The notes under the pieces were generated by a model. The model was given only the letters and a program-made list of their open reading frames with translations, was not told the origin of the DNA and made no database searches. Both the position numbers and the translations under genes were made by a program. Positions 8,857 through 17,874 of a stretch of 64,000 nucleotides of DNA are shown here, piece after piece (the first letter of the stretch is position 1; every line of letters begins with the position of its first letter). The stretch is from Phytohabitans rumicis (GTDB taxonomy: Bacteria > Actinomycetota > Actinomycetes > Mycobacteriales > Micromonosporaceae), in contig NZ_BLPG01000002.1 of the NCBI RefSeq assembly GCF_011764445.1, forward strand, positions 558,001 through 622,000, given 5' to 3'.

Positions 8857-10302
8857 CTAGGCGTTCGCGCAGGCGGCGCCGTTGAGGGTGAACGCGGTCG
8901 GCTTGGCGTTGGTGGTGGTGAACGTGCCGATGAAGCCGAAGCCGGCGCTGCCGCCCGCCGCGATCGTGCCGTTCCAACTGGCGTTGGTCGCCCGGACGGT
9001 CGCGCCGCTCTGCGTGTAGCCGGCGTTCCACGCCTGGGTGACGGTCTGGCCGTTGGCGAAGCTCCACTGCACCGTCCAGCCGTTGACCGCCGTGGAGCCG
9101 GCGTTGCGGACCGTCACGTCGGCCTGGAACCCGCCCGACCACTGGTTGGTAATCGCGTACGCCACCGCGCAGCCGCCGGCCGGGGCCGGGGTCGTGGGCG
9201 CCGCGGTGGTCGGCGCGGGCGTCGTCGGTGCCGGGGTGGTCGGGGCGGGCGTCGTGGGTGCCGGGGTCGGCGTCGAACCGGCCAGCCTCTGCGACACGAT
9301 CGGGGCGAGCCGGTCGGTGATCGCGCGGTGGCCGGCGTCGTTGGGGTGCACCGAGTCGGACAGCCCGCCGGACGGGATCCAGCCGGTCGTGTCCACGTAG
9401 GACAGGTTCCGGTCGCCGCCGGCGACCACCGTGTTCACCGCCGCCTGGGTCTCCGTCGCGTACCGGCCGATGAACGTGCGCAGCACGACGATGGCCGCGT
9501 TCGGGTACTTGGCCCGCACGTTGCGCAGGAACGTCACGTACGTGCTCTGGAACGTCGCGCCGGACACGCCGTGGCTGGTGTCGTTCGTGCCGATGTTGAT
9601 GACCACGGCGTCCGCCTGGTAGCGGCCGAAGTCCCAGGCCGGGCCGTCGGCGGCGGTGCTCATCTTGAAGAACTGGTTGCTCATCCCGTTGCACCCGTCC
9701 GCGGCCGCGACCAGGCAGCCCCCGCCGTACGCGATCTGGGTGTGTCGGGCACCGAGCCGCTCCCCCACCAGCCAGCCGTACGCGGTCAGCGCCGTCCTGC
9801 TGGACGTGCTGCCCAGCGTGATGGAGTCGCCGACGAACTCGACCAGCTTGGCCGGCGCCGGCCGCGCGTAGGTGCTCGCACCGGAGTCGAGAACGAGCCC
9901 CTGGAACACGGCGTCGCCGTGGTACGAGCCGGCGATCACCCGGTACGACACCCGCAGCGTGTGATTGCCGGCCGCGAGCGGGGTGGGCGTGAGGTTGACC
10001 GTGCCGGACACGTTGGTGATGTACACCTCCGGCTGCCCGTCGATGCTGTAGTACAGGTCGATCGCGTTGCGCTGCTTGAGCCGCACCGTCGTACCCGTGA
10101 AGCCGGTCTCGAAGTAGGTCCCGGCCCAATGCGGCACGTACGCCGCGCTGTTGGACGTGTCCCAGCGCCCGACGAACCGGATGTTCGGATCGGTGGGCGA
10201 GCCGTCCCCCGCCGCGGCGTGCGCGCCGGGCAAGGCGACGAGCGCGCCGGCCGTCAGGGCGACGGCGGCGAGGATGGGCAGGAGCAGGCGGCGGACGGAC
10301 AC
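8857..10302 (-). CDS. Secreted CE2-like SGNH acetyl esterase with C-terminal CBM2
   Basis: 481 aa. The signal peptide covers residues 1-30, with likely cleavage after AHA. A jelly-roll segment follows (about 38-150, starting IRFVGRWDTS). The SGNH hydrolase domain (about 150-345) has GDSITLG (nucleophile Ser), NIGTND (Asn block) and DSVHPNDAGH (catalytic Asp/His). A Pro/Thr linker of repeated TTPAP units leads to a CBM2 (about 380-481). Jelly roll plus SGNH is the architecture of CE2 acetylxylan esterases, which deacetylate plant polysaccharides; CBM2 binds cellulose or xylan. GTG start 10302 has AGGAG upstream, placed just beyond the stop of the preceding esterase gene, so the two form an operon. 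Confidence 0.85.
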   Translation of the reverse strand: MSVRRLLLPILAAVALTAGALVALPGAHAAAGDGSPTDPNIRFVGRWDTSNSAAYVPHWAGTYFETGFTGTTVRLKQRNAIDLYYSIDGQPEVYITNVSGTVNLTPTPLAAGNHTLRVSYRVIAGSYHGDAVFQGLVLDSGASTYARPAPAKLVEFVGDSITLGSTSSRTALTAYGWLVGERLGARHTQIAYGGGCLVAAADGCNGMSNQFFKMSTAADGPAWDFGRYQADAVVINIGTNDTSHGVSGATFQSTYVTFLRNVRAKYPNAAIVVLRTFIGRYATETQAAVNTVVAGGDRNLSYVDTTGWIPSGGLSDSVHPNDAGHRAITDRLAPIVSQRLAGSTPTPAPTTPAPTTPAPTTPAPTTAAPTTPAPAGGCAVAYAITNQWSGGFQADVTVRNAGSTAVNGWTVQWSFANGQTVTQAWNAGYTQSGATVRATNASWNGTIAAGGSAGFGFIGTFTTTNAKPTAFTLNGAACANA

Positions 10303-10310
10303 GAGGACTC

Positions 10311-11532
10311 CTATCGCAGGTAGGCGCGCAGGGCGATGCCCTGCTCGCGGATCGCGCCGGCCACCACGCCGGCGATCTCGCGGGCACCGGCGGTCTCGAA
10401 GTGGGTGTGGTCGTTGCAGAAGAAGGCGCCCACGGCCCCTGCGTGTAGTCGCCGTTGTTCGGGCACAGCCCGAGCCGGTTGTACGCGGCGACGCTGCGCT
10501 GGTGCAGGTCGATCACCGGTACGCCGTTGGCGGTGCCGGCGTCGCGGGTCTCGGTCAGGAAGCCCGGTTGCCGGTGGCGGTGCTGCCGCTGCACGTGATG
10601 GCCGCGGCCGGGGTGAGGAAGACCGGGTAGGCGCCGCGGGCCTTGGCCGCGCTGGCCATCACGCCGAGCAGTTCCCGGTACTTCGCCGAGCCGACGTGCC
10701 GCGGGCAGGTGGTGGAGCCGTCGTTGATGCCGAACTGGATGAACAGGTAGTCGCCGGCCTTCATCCCGGTCGACGCGTTGAGCATCGCCTGCCAACGCGT
10801 CGAGTACGTCTGTGGGCTCACCACGCACTCGCCGGCCGAGTTCATCGTGCTGGTCACGTTCGGGTCGTACAGCCAGGTCTGGATGCTGCGGCCGCCGATC
10901 GCGCTGTTGACCACGGTCACGTTGCTGTTGAAGTACGAGGCGAACTGGTTGCCCCAGCCGACCGGGCACGCACCGCTGGACGCCGGGTTGGCCACCGTCG
11001 AGTCACCCGCCAGCCACACGGTCACCCGGCTCTGCGGGGCGCTCGTGGTCGGCGCCGGGGTAGGCGTCCCCGGGGTAGGTGTCACCGGGGCCGGGCACGG
11101 CGTGGCGTTCGGCGTGCCGGTGCAGGGCGTGCCGTTGACGGCGAACGCCGCCGGCACCGGGTTGCTGCTCGTCCAGGCGCCGTTGAAGCCGAAGCTCACA
11201 CTGCCGTTGGTCGCGATCGCGCCGTTGTAGCTCACGTTCGTCGCGGTCACCGCCGTGCCGCTCTGCGCCACGGTCGCGTTCCACGCCTGCGTGACGCTCT
11301 GTCCCGCCGCGAACGTCCAGGTCAGCGCCCAGCCGGTGACGGGATCGCCGAGATTCGTGATGGCCACGTCGGCACCGAACCCGCCGGTCCACTGGTTCGT
11401 GATCCGGTAGTCGACCCGGCAACCGGTCACGGCGGCGCTGGCGACCGCCGTCGTCACCGCGAACCCGCCCATCGCCAACATCCCCGCGGCGAGCGCGCCC
11501 GCCACCGTCGTACGCCGCCGCGGTGCTCTCAT
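10311..11532 (-). CDS. Secreted CE12-like rhamnogalacturonan acetylesterase with N-terminal CBM2 (two frame breaks)
   Basis: About 407 aa after adding one base at each of two C runs (10563-10565 and 10436-10439). Residues 1-35 are a signal peptide, about 38-135 a CBM2, then a Pro/Thr linker. The SGNH domain has VWLAGDSTVA (nucleophile Ser), the NSAIGGRS block, QFGINDG (Asn) and CNDHTHFETAGA (catalytic Asp and His). The GDST start and HTHF ending are typical of CE12, which deacetylates rhamnogalacturonan or xylan. Both breaks lie in the catalytic domain and both repairs restore perfect family sequence to the stop, so error is likely. ATG 11532 has AAGGAG. A CebR-like palindrome lies just upstream. 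Confidence 0.8.
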
Positions 11533-11544
11533 GCGAACTCCTTA

Positions 11545-11580
11545 GGGAAGCGCTTTCCCATCCATTAGTAGGGAAAGCGT
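11545..11580 (-). promoter_or_regulatory. LacI/CebR-like palindromic operator upstream of the esterase operon
   Basis: GGGAAGCGCTTTCCC (11545-11559) is a near-perfect palindrome around GCGC. A second half-site, GGGAAAGCG, starts at 11571. It resembles the cellobiose-responsive CebR box of actinomycetes and the site at 52202, in front of the third CBM2 esterase. The Shine-Dalgarno of the CE12 gene lies inside the site's downstream edge. Confidence 0.5.
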
Positions 11581-11581
11581 A

Positions 11582-12263
11582 CGAACACCAATCGATCTCT
11601 GTCAACGCCTAGCGCATCGACCACCATCAACGAGCACCCTGATCACCCAACCGACCACCCCCACCACCGCGGTGATCACGGAGCCAGCCCGCCGATCAAG
11701 GGCCTCCGCGTCGATCGCGATCCCTCCCCGCCGATCAAGGGCCCTCCGCGCCGATCGCGGGCCTTCCCCGTCGATCAAGGTCCCTCTCCGTCGATCGAGG
11801 TCCCTCCCCGTCGATCAAGGGCAAATGGCCGTACTTCGATCTCCAATCCACGACCATTCGGCCTTGATCGGCGCAGAAGTCCTTGATCGACGAGGGCCGG
11901 CGCCGCTCCGCGTGCGCGCCGCCGCACGCGGTACGGCCGGACGGCACCGGCCACCCAAGGCACTCCCCTGTGGTGGACAGTCCTTCGTGGACGGTGCGGC
12001 CTGATCGCACCGCTACCGCACGGCCGCGGCCACCGCAGCCGCGCGAGCGCACGCCGATCAAGGGATTTCGCGGCGATCAAGGGCATACGGTCGCGGATTG
12101 GAGATCGAAGTACGGCCATTTGCCCTTGATCGACGGCGAGGGACCTTGATCGGCGGAGAGGCCCGCGATCAGCGCGGAAGGCCCGCGATCAGCGCGGAGG
12201 GACCGCGATCGACGGAGAGGGACCGCGATCGGCGGGGAGCGCGGCGGGGAGCGAGCCCGGGTG
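11582..12263. repeat. Intergenic repeat locus B (phased GATC arrays around two inverted cores)
   Basis: No gene is seen. On the left, GATC occurs at 11674, 11694, 11713, 11733, 11753, 11773, 11793 and 11813 (20-bp steps, one of 19). The core follows at 11825-11857. On the right, the second core is at 12087-12119, followed by GATC at 12128, 12148, 12167, 12187, 12207 and 12227. The cores are oppositely oriented, so the locus is one large imperfect palindrome around about 180 bp of unrelated GC-rich DNA. It lies between two minus-strand genes, downstream of boxD. Confidence 0.85.
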
Positions 12264-13810
12264 TCAGGTGGCGGCCAGGCTCCGTAGGAAGTCCGGATGG
12301 CCCTGGACGGCTGTGCGGTGCATGTGGTGCCGCACCGCGCGCAGGCCGCCGAGCTCCTCGCCGCCGCCGGCGCGGCCCGGTCCACCGTGCAGCAGCTGTG
12401 GCATGGCGATGCCGTGGCCGGTGGACTCGGCGGCGTCGTCACGGTCCAGGACCAGGAGCCGGCCGTGCCCGGACGCCAGCCCGGCGACCAGCCGCCGGGC
12501 GACGTCGGGGTCGTGGGTGACGATCGACCCGGCCAGGCTGCCGCCGCCACGCGCCGCCGCCGCGACGACGCCGTCCACATCGGAGTACGGCAGGAGCGTG
12601 CACACCGGACCGAACGCCTCGACCTCGTGCGGCGCGGCGGCGTCGGCGTCGTCGCAGCGCAGCAGCAGCGGGGACAGGAACGCGCCGCGCACCGCATCGG
12701 CGCCGGACACGTCCACCCGGTCGGGGTCGCCGAAGGCGAGCTTGGCGACCCGGGCCAGCCGGCCGGCGGCGGCCCGTACCTCGTCCCGCTGGGCGAGGCT
12801 GGCCAGCGGTCCCACGAGCGTGTCCGGCCGGCCCGGGTCGCCGACCACGGTCGCGGCGAGGCGGGCGGCGACCGCGTCGGTGACCGACTCGGCGAGGGCG
12901 GCGGGCACGAACGCGCGCCGGATGGCCGTGCACTTCTGCCCGGCCTTGACGGTCATCTCGGTGACCAGCTGGTCGACGTACAGGGTGAACTCGGGGTCGC
13001 CGGCGCGGACGTCGGGGCCGAGGATGGCGCAGTTGAGCGAGTCGGCCTCGGCGTTGAACCGCACCGACCGCCCGGCCACGACCGGATGGGTGCGCAGGGC
13101 GAACGCGGTGGCCGCCGACCCGGTGAAGCTCAGCGTGTCCTGCGCGGTCAGGGTGTCCAGGAGGCCGCCCGGTCCGGCGCACCACAGCGACAGCGCGCCG
13201 TCGGGTAGCAGGCCGGACTCGACGATGTGGCGGACGACCCGCTCGGTCAGGTACGCGGTCTGGCTGGCCGGCTTGACGACCGACGGCATGCCGGCGAGGA
13301 AGGCCGGCGCGAGCTTTTCCAGCATGCCCCACACCGGGAAGTTGAACGCGTTGACCTGGACGGCCGCGCCCAGCCGGGACGTGTAGACGTGCTGCCCGGC
13401 GAAGGTGCCGCCCTTGCCCAGCGGCTCGGCGTCCCCGTCCAGCAGCACGGTCGCGTCCGGCAGCTCGCGGGCGCCCTTGCCGGCGTACACGGCCAGGGTG
13501 CCGATGCCGCCGTCGACGTCCACGGCCGTGTCCCGGCGGGTGGCCCCGGTGCGGGTGCTCAGCGCGACGAGGTCGTCCAGTTGGGCGGCTAGGTGCCGGG
13601 CGAGCGCCTTGAGGATCGCGGCCCGCTGGGTGAACGTCAGCGCGCGCAGCGCGGGCCCGCCCACGTCACGGGCGTACGCCAGGGCGGCGGCCGGGTCCGG
13701 GCCGGTGCTGGGCAGCAGCGCCACGGTCTCGCCCGTGGTGGCGTCGGGCAGCGGCCGGGCCGGCCCGCCACCGTCCCGCCAGCGCCCTCCCAAAAACTCC
13801 GCAGATACAC
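12264..13810 (-). CDS. boxD: 3,4-dehydroadipyl-CoA semialdehyde dehydrogenase (BoxD/PaaZ-type ALDH; one frame break)
   Basis: About 515 aa ALDH of the PaaZ N-terminal type. Visible are VQVNAFNFPVWGMLEKL (about 150), SVVKPASQTAYL, LSFTGSAATA, FNAEADSLNCAILGPD (general base) and the catalytic Cys in VKAGQKCTAIRRAFV (about 299). GTG start 13810 has AAAGGGGG upstream. Translation then reads VYLRSF and needs one more A/T in the run at 13792-13796 to enter the long frame at FLGGRWRDGG, the usual family N terminus. In the box pathway this enzyme oxidises the semialdehyde released by BoxC. It is the last gene of the operon, 12 bp after the PaaY-like gene. Confidence 0.78.
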
Positions 13811-13822
13811 CCGAGCCCCCTT

Positions 13823-14341
13823 TCAGCCGATGCGGCGCAGCTCGGCCCGGTACCGCTGGGCCAGGTCGGCGTACAGGTCGACGGCCTCGGTGACCCAGGT
13901 GGCGAGGTCGGGGGCCGGCCGCGGGCGGGCCGGCACGCCGAGGGCGATGTGCCCGGACGGTACGACGGCGTCCTCGACCACCAGCGCCGCCGCGCCCACC
14001 GCGGCGCCGTCCTCGACGGTGGCGCGGTTGAGGACGACCGCGCCGGAGCCGATGAGGCAGTCGTCGCCGACCCGGCAGCCCTCCAGGTGGGCGTTGTGGC
14101 CGACCACGCAGCGGGCGCCGACGACGGTCGGCCACTGCGCGGTGGTGTGCACGACCGTCCCGTCCTGCACCGACGTGCGCGGCCCGATGGCGATGCGGCC
14201 GTAGTCGCCGCGCAGCACCGCGGCCGGCCACACCGACGCGCCGGCCGCGAGCGTGACCGCGCCGATGACGACCGCGTCGGGGTGCACGTAGGCGTCCGGG
14301 TCGATGGCGGGGACGAGGTCGCCGAGCGCGTAGACGGCCAT
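13823..14341 (-). CDS. PaaY-like gamma-carbonic-anhydrase/hexapeptide protein
   Basis: 172 aa left-handed beta-helix protein with successive hexapeptide turns. The metal-binding His residues of the gamma-carbonic-anhydrase family are visible in GTVVHTTAQ (about 80) and GHNAHLEGC (about 105-113). The relative PaaY, in phenylacetate operons, is a thioesterase that removes dead-end CoA adducts. Position inside the box operon makes that role plausible here, but it is inferred. The ATG overlaps the amidohydrolase stop by one base (TGATG). Confidence 0.75.
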   Translation of the reverse strand: MAVYALGDLVPAIDPDAYVHPDAVVIGAVTLAAGASVWPAAVLRGDYGRIAIGPRTSVQDGTVVHTTAQWPTVVGARCVVGHNAHLEGCRVGDDCLIGSGAVVLNRATVEDGAAVGAAALVVEDAVVPSGHIALGVPARPRPAPDLATWVTEAVDLYADLAQRYRAELRRIG

Positions 14342-15201
14342 CAGCCGGCCGCCTTCAGGCGGTAGACGTGCGCGGCGTTGCCGGCCAGGACGAGCCGGGT
14401 GGTCTCCTCGTCCGGGCACAGGTCGGCGACCGCCCGCGCGTTGCGGGCGATCCCGGGGACGCCCGGCCAGTCGGTACCGAAGATCATCTTGCGGGACAGC
14501 CGGGCCCAGTTGTGGCGGGCGTAGTACTCGCGCAGCCGGGACGGGGGCAGGCCGGACAGCTCGATCCAGACCCGCTCGTGGGACAGGGCCAGGAACGCGG
14601 CCGCGTCGTACCACCAGCCGCGGCCGCCGTGCGCCAGCACCACGGTCAGGTCGCGGAAGTCGTGCAGCACGTCGTCGAGCAGGACCGGGTCGGCGTAGCG
14701 GTTGGACGAGCCCGGGAAGCTGCTGGTGCCGCAGTGCACGACGACCGGGATGCCGGCCGACTGGCACACCTCGTACGCCGGGTACAGCCACCGGCTGTCC
14801 GCCGCCACCCCGGCGTGCACCGGATGGATCTTGCAGGCGACCGCGCCCAGGTCGAGCTGGCGGCGCAGCTCCTCGTCCACCGGGTAGTGCATGTGCGGGT
14901 TGATGTTGGCGACCAGCTTGACCCGGTCGGGGTTGTACGCGGTCAGCGGCAGCACGTCCTCGACCGGCTGGATGCCGGTGGTCTTCGGGCTGTACTCGGT
15001 CAGCACGAGCGCGGCGTCGACGCCCTCCTGCGCCAGGTACGCGTCGAAGCGGGCCGGGTCGACGGCCCCGTCGGCGCCGTACAGGCCGTCGAACGCCTCG
15101 GCGTCGCCGAACTCGCGGGCCCAGGCCAGCCACGCGGGTTTGAGGGTGGGCAGGCGCGCCGCGTGCACGTGCGCGTCGATGAGCGGGCGGCCGTCGAGCA
15201 T
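14341..15201 (-). CDS. Amidohydrolase-2 family metal-dependent hydrolase
   Basis: 286 aa TIM-barrel amidohydrolase. The N-terminal metal site is IDAHVHAAR (about residue 8); further ligands sit in IPVVVHCGTSSF (about 170), VVLAHGGRGW (about 206) and the Asp of IFGTDWPGVP (about 247). It belongs to the decarboxylase/hydrolase branch that includes ACMSD and gamma-resorcylate decarboxylase. The standard box pathway does not need such an enzyme. It could process an aromatic acid feeding benzoate, such as a decarboxylation, or a lactone. Its start overlaps the ferredoxin stop (TGATG), so it is firmly part of the operon. Confidence 0.8.
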   Translation of the reverse strand: MLDGRPLIDAHVHAARLPTLKPAWLAWAREFGDAEAFDGLYGADGAVDPARFDAYLAQEGVDAALVLTEYSPKTTGIQPVEDVLPLTAYNPDRVKLVANINPHMHYPVDEELRRQLDLGAVACKIHPVHAGVAADSRWLYPAYEVCQSAGIPVVVHCGTSSFPGSSNRYADPVLLDDVLHDFRDLTVVLAHGGRGWWYDAAAFLALSHERVWIELSGLPPSRLREYYARHNWARLSRKMIFGTDWPGVPGIARNARAVADLCPDEETTRLVLAGNAAHVYRLKAAG

Positions 15202-15536
15202 CACGCCACCCAATACGCGACGAGGTCGGTGTCCACGCCGACGGTGCCGGTGACGCCGGCCCCGCCCGCGGCGCCGAGCGGCTGCTCGCGCCCGGGCAGC
15301 GGGTGGCTGAAGAAACGCGCGTTGTCCGCGACGAACGCGGCCTGGTCCTCCGGCACCCGGCGGTCCTGGCTGATCGCCTGCACCGGGCACGCCGGCTCGC
15401 AGGCGCCGCAGTCGATGCACTCGGCGGGGTTGATGTAGAGCTTGCGGTCGCCCTCGTAGATGCAGTCGACCGGGCACTCCTCCACGCACGAGCGGTCCAT
15501 GACATCGATGCAGGCCGCGGCGATGACGTACGGCAC
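15201..15536 (-). CDS. 7Fe-type ferredoxin (FdxA-like)
   Basis: 111 aa, the size of actinobacterial FdxA proteins. Two Fe-S motifs are clear: C-x7-C-x3-C-P at residues 9-22 (CIDVMDRSCVEECP) for a [3Fe-4S] cluster, and CIDCGACEPACP at about 40-51 for a [4Fe-4S] cluster. The C-terminal extension contains the usual NARFFS..LPG segment. It probably carries electrons from a NADPH reductase to the di-iron oxygenase BoxB. It follows the truncated reductase gene by 15 bp. In the Azoarcus system these two functions are fused in BoxA; here they are separate. Confidence 0.9.
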   Translation of the reverse strand: MPYVIAAACIDVMDRSCVEECPVDCIYEGDRKLYINPAECIDCGACEPACPVQAISQDRRVPEDQAAFVADNARFFSHPLPGREQPLGAAGGAGVTGTVGVDTDLVAYWVA

Positions 15537-15551
15537 GAATCCTCCCTAAGA

Positions 15552-16343
15552 TCAGGCCGCGGCGGGCACGGCGTCGGACGAGTGGCCGGGAAACAGCTGC
15601 TCGTCCGGGTTGATCAGGACGGCGGCGTTGTTGACCGCGAGGGCGGCCTCGCCGAAGCCGACGGAGATGAGCCGCACCTTGCCGCGGTAGTCGGCGATGT
15701 CCCCGGCGGCGAAGACGCCCGGGATGTTCGTGGACATCGTGGTGTCCACCGGCAGGTAACGGTTGGCCACGACGTCGAGGCCCCACTCGCGGATCGGGCC
15801 GAGGTTCGCGGTGAAGCCGAGCGCCGCGATGACGGCCTGCGCGGGCCGGGCCAGCACCGTGCCGTCGCGCCGGGTGATCTCCACCCGTTCGACGTCTTCG
15901 GCGCCGAAGACGCCCGACACCTCGGCGTCCGTGACGACGTCCACCGTGGACGACAAGACCTCTTCGACGGTACGCGCGTGCGCGCGGAACGCCGTACGGC
16001 GGTGCACCAGGGTGACCGACCGGGCCAACGGCTCCAGCGAAAGCGCCCAGTCGCAGGCGCTGTCGCCGCCGCCGACGACCACCACGTCCTGGCCGGCGTG
16101 CGCCCCCAGCGAGGGCACGAAGAACGACAGCCCGCGCCCGGCCCAGCCGGCGGCGGCCGGCAGCGGGCGGGGCGTGAACGTCCCGATGCCGCCACTGATC
16201 ACGACGGCCCGGCAGCGGAGGCCGGTGCCCGCGTCGGTGCCGACCGTGATGACGCCGTCCGGGTCGCGGGTCAGCGTCTGCGCGCGCTCGCCCAGCACGA
16301 ACCTCGGCTGGTGCATGAGCAGGTCGCAGTCGATCGTGCTCAC
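15552..16343 (-). CDS. Ferredoxin-NADP+ reductase (TrxR-like), N-terminally truncated
   Basis: 263 aa, whereas thioredoxin-reductase-like ferredoxin reductases have about 330. The protein begins within what is normally about residue 65-70 (QPRFVLGERAQTL). The whole N-terminal FAD-binding segment, with its GxGxxG motif, is missing. The NADPH-binding VVVVGGGDSACDWAL is intact (about 87-101), as is the C-terminal FAD segment PGVFAAGDIADYRGK (about 209-223). GTG start 16343 overlaps the ligase stop (GTGA). The upstream DNA is the intact 3' end of the ligase gene, so no frameshift can supply the missing part. The product may be inactive or may pair with another reductase. Confidence 0.8.
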   Translation of the reverse strand: MSTIDCDLLMHQPRFVLGERAQTLTRDPDGVITVGTDAGTGLRCRAVVISGGIGTFTPRPLPAAAGWAGRGLSFFVPSLGAHAGQDVVVVGGGDSACDWALSLEPLARSVTLVHRRTAFRAHARTVEEVLSSTVDVVTDAEVSGVFGAEDVERVEITRRDGTVLARPAQAVIAALGFTANLGPIREWGLDVVANRYLPVDTTMSTNIPGVFAAGDIADYRGKVRLISVGFGEAALAVNNAAVLINPDEQLFPGHSSDAVPAAA

Positions 16344-17854
16344 CCGAGCAGCCGTTCGGCGGTGCTGCGCAGCTCCACGCGGCGGATCTTCCCGGTGGCG
16401 GTGGTCGGGTACGCGTCGACGAACACCACCCGGCGCGGGCGCTTGTACGACTCGATGGCCGTCCGGCAGAACTCGATCAGCTCGTCCTCGGTCACGTCAT
16501 GGCCGGTCCGGGGCACGACGAAGGCCACCGGCTTGTCCAGGCCGTCCGCGTCGGGCGCGCCGACGACCACGGCCTGCGCCACGGCCTCGTGGGTGAGCAG
16601 CCGGTTCTCCACTTCGGACGGTGCCACCCACATGCCGCTGACCTTCAGCACGTCGTCGGTGCGCCCGAGGCAGCGGTAGTAGCCCTCGCCGTCCCGGATG
16701 TACGTGTCGCCGGTGCGCAGCCACTCGCCCTGGAAGACTTGCCGGGAGGCGGCGTAGCGGGACCAGTAGCCGGTGGCGGTGGAGGCGCCGCGCACGAACA
16801 GCGTGCCGGGGCTGCCGACCGGCACCTCGTATCCCTGGTCGTCGAGGATGCGCAGGTCGTACCCGGGGACGGCGACGCCGGTGGTGCCCGGGTGCACCGC
16901 GCCCGGCCGGTTGGACAGGAAGATGTGCAGCATCTCGGTCATGCCGATGCCGTCGATGATGTCGACGCCGAAGTGCGCCGTCCAGCGCTGGTACAGCTCG
17001 GCCGGCAGCGGCTCGCCGGCGGACGCGGCCAGCCGTACCCCGGGCAGCGCGTCGGCGGGCAGCTCGGCCCGCAGCATGTTGGCGAAGAACGTCGGGCCGC
17101 CGAAGAACAGCGTGGCGCCGTACTTCTGGGCCCGCTCGGCGATCGTGTCCGGTTTGGACGGTCCGGGTTCGAGGATCGCGGACGCCCCGACGGACAGCGG
17201 GAAGAGCACCGAGTTGCCCAGCCCGTACGCGAAGAACGCCTTGGCGGCGGACAGGCACCGGTCGTCGCGGCGGATGCCGAGCACCTGCGTGCCGTACGTC
17301 TCGCAGACCACCCGGATGGAGCCGTGCCGGTGCATGGCGGCCTTGGGCTTGCCGGTGGTGCCGGAGGTGTAGAGCCAGAACGCCGGCGAGTCCTCGGTGG
17401 TGGGGTACACCTCGTCGTCCGGTTCGCCGTGGGCGAGCGCGTCCAGCTCGGCGGGGCCGAAGGTGGCGACCAGTTCGGGCGCGCCCGAGGCGGCGTCCGC
17501 GGCCAGGTCGCCGAACTCCGCGCTGACCGCGAGGAACCGGGCGCGGGAGTCGCGCAGCAGCCCGACCAGCCCTTCGGTGCGCAGCATCGTGGACACCGGT
17601 ACGGGCACCGCGCCGGCGCGCAGCGCGGCGAGGAACACCACCACGAAGTCCGGGGTGTCCGACATGAACATGAGCAGCCGCTGCTCCGGCTGCACACCGG
17701 CGCGGCGCAGCCCGGCGGCGGTGCGGCGCACCCGGTCGTGCAGCCGGGCGTAGCTCACCTCGCCGTGCGGGCCGGTCAGGGCGAGGCGGTCGCCGCCGCC
17801 GCTGGCGACATGTCTGTCAAGCAGGTACGTGCTGGCGTTGAACGCTTCGGTCAT
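16340..17854 (-). CDS. bclA: Benzoate-CoA ligase family protein
   Basis: 504 aa acyl-adenylate-forming enzyme. The P-loop motif is LYTSGTTGKPKAAMH (about 160-174). The aromatic-acid-pocket region has AKAFFAYGLGNSVLFPLSVG, typical of benzoate-CoA ligases, followed by GIGMTEMLHIF (about 295-305). The hinge GRTDDVLKVSG is about 395 and the catalytic Lys is in TATGKIRR near the C terminus. It activates benzoate, or a close analogue, to the CoA ester with ATP, the entry step of the box pathway. ATG 17854 lies 20 bp after boxB and its stop overlaps the reductase start. Confidence 0.87.
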   Translation of the reverse strand: MTEAFNASTYLLDRHVASGGGDRLALTGPHGEVSYARLHDRVRRTAAGLRRAGVQPEQRLLMFMSDTPDFVVVFLAALRAGAVPVPVSTMLRTEGLVGLLRDSRARFLAVSAEFGDLAADAASGAPELVATFGPAELDALAHGEPDDEVYPTTEDSPAFWLYTSGTTGKPKAAMHRHGSIRVVCETYGTQVLGIRRDDRCLSAAKAFFAYGLGNSVLFPLSVGASAILEPGPSKPDTIAERAQKYGATLFFGGPTFFANMLRAELPADALPGVRLAASAGEPLPAELYQRWTAHFGVDIIDGIGMTEMLHIFLSNRPGAVHPGTTGVAVPGYDLRILDDQGYEVPVGSPGTLFVRGASTATGYWSRYAASRQVFQGEWLRTGDTYIRDGEGYYRCLGRTDDVLKVSGMWVAPSEVENRLLTHEAVAQAVVVGAPDADGLDKPVAFVVPRTGHDVTEDELIEFCRTAIESYKRPRRVVFVDAYPTTATGKIRRVELRSTAERLLG

Positions 17855-17874
17855 GGCGCACCCCTGGGTCCCGG

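Noticed and set aside
8857-11532. A single larger gene covering both CBM2 esterases
   Set aside because: A clear stop at 10311, AGGAG and a new signal peptide at 10302 show two proteins.
11674-12230. Locus B as a CRISPR array
   Set aside because: The units are only 19-20 bp with no spacer of constant length, vary throughout and are palindromic in overall layout. No cas genes are present.
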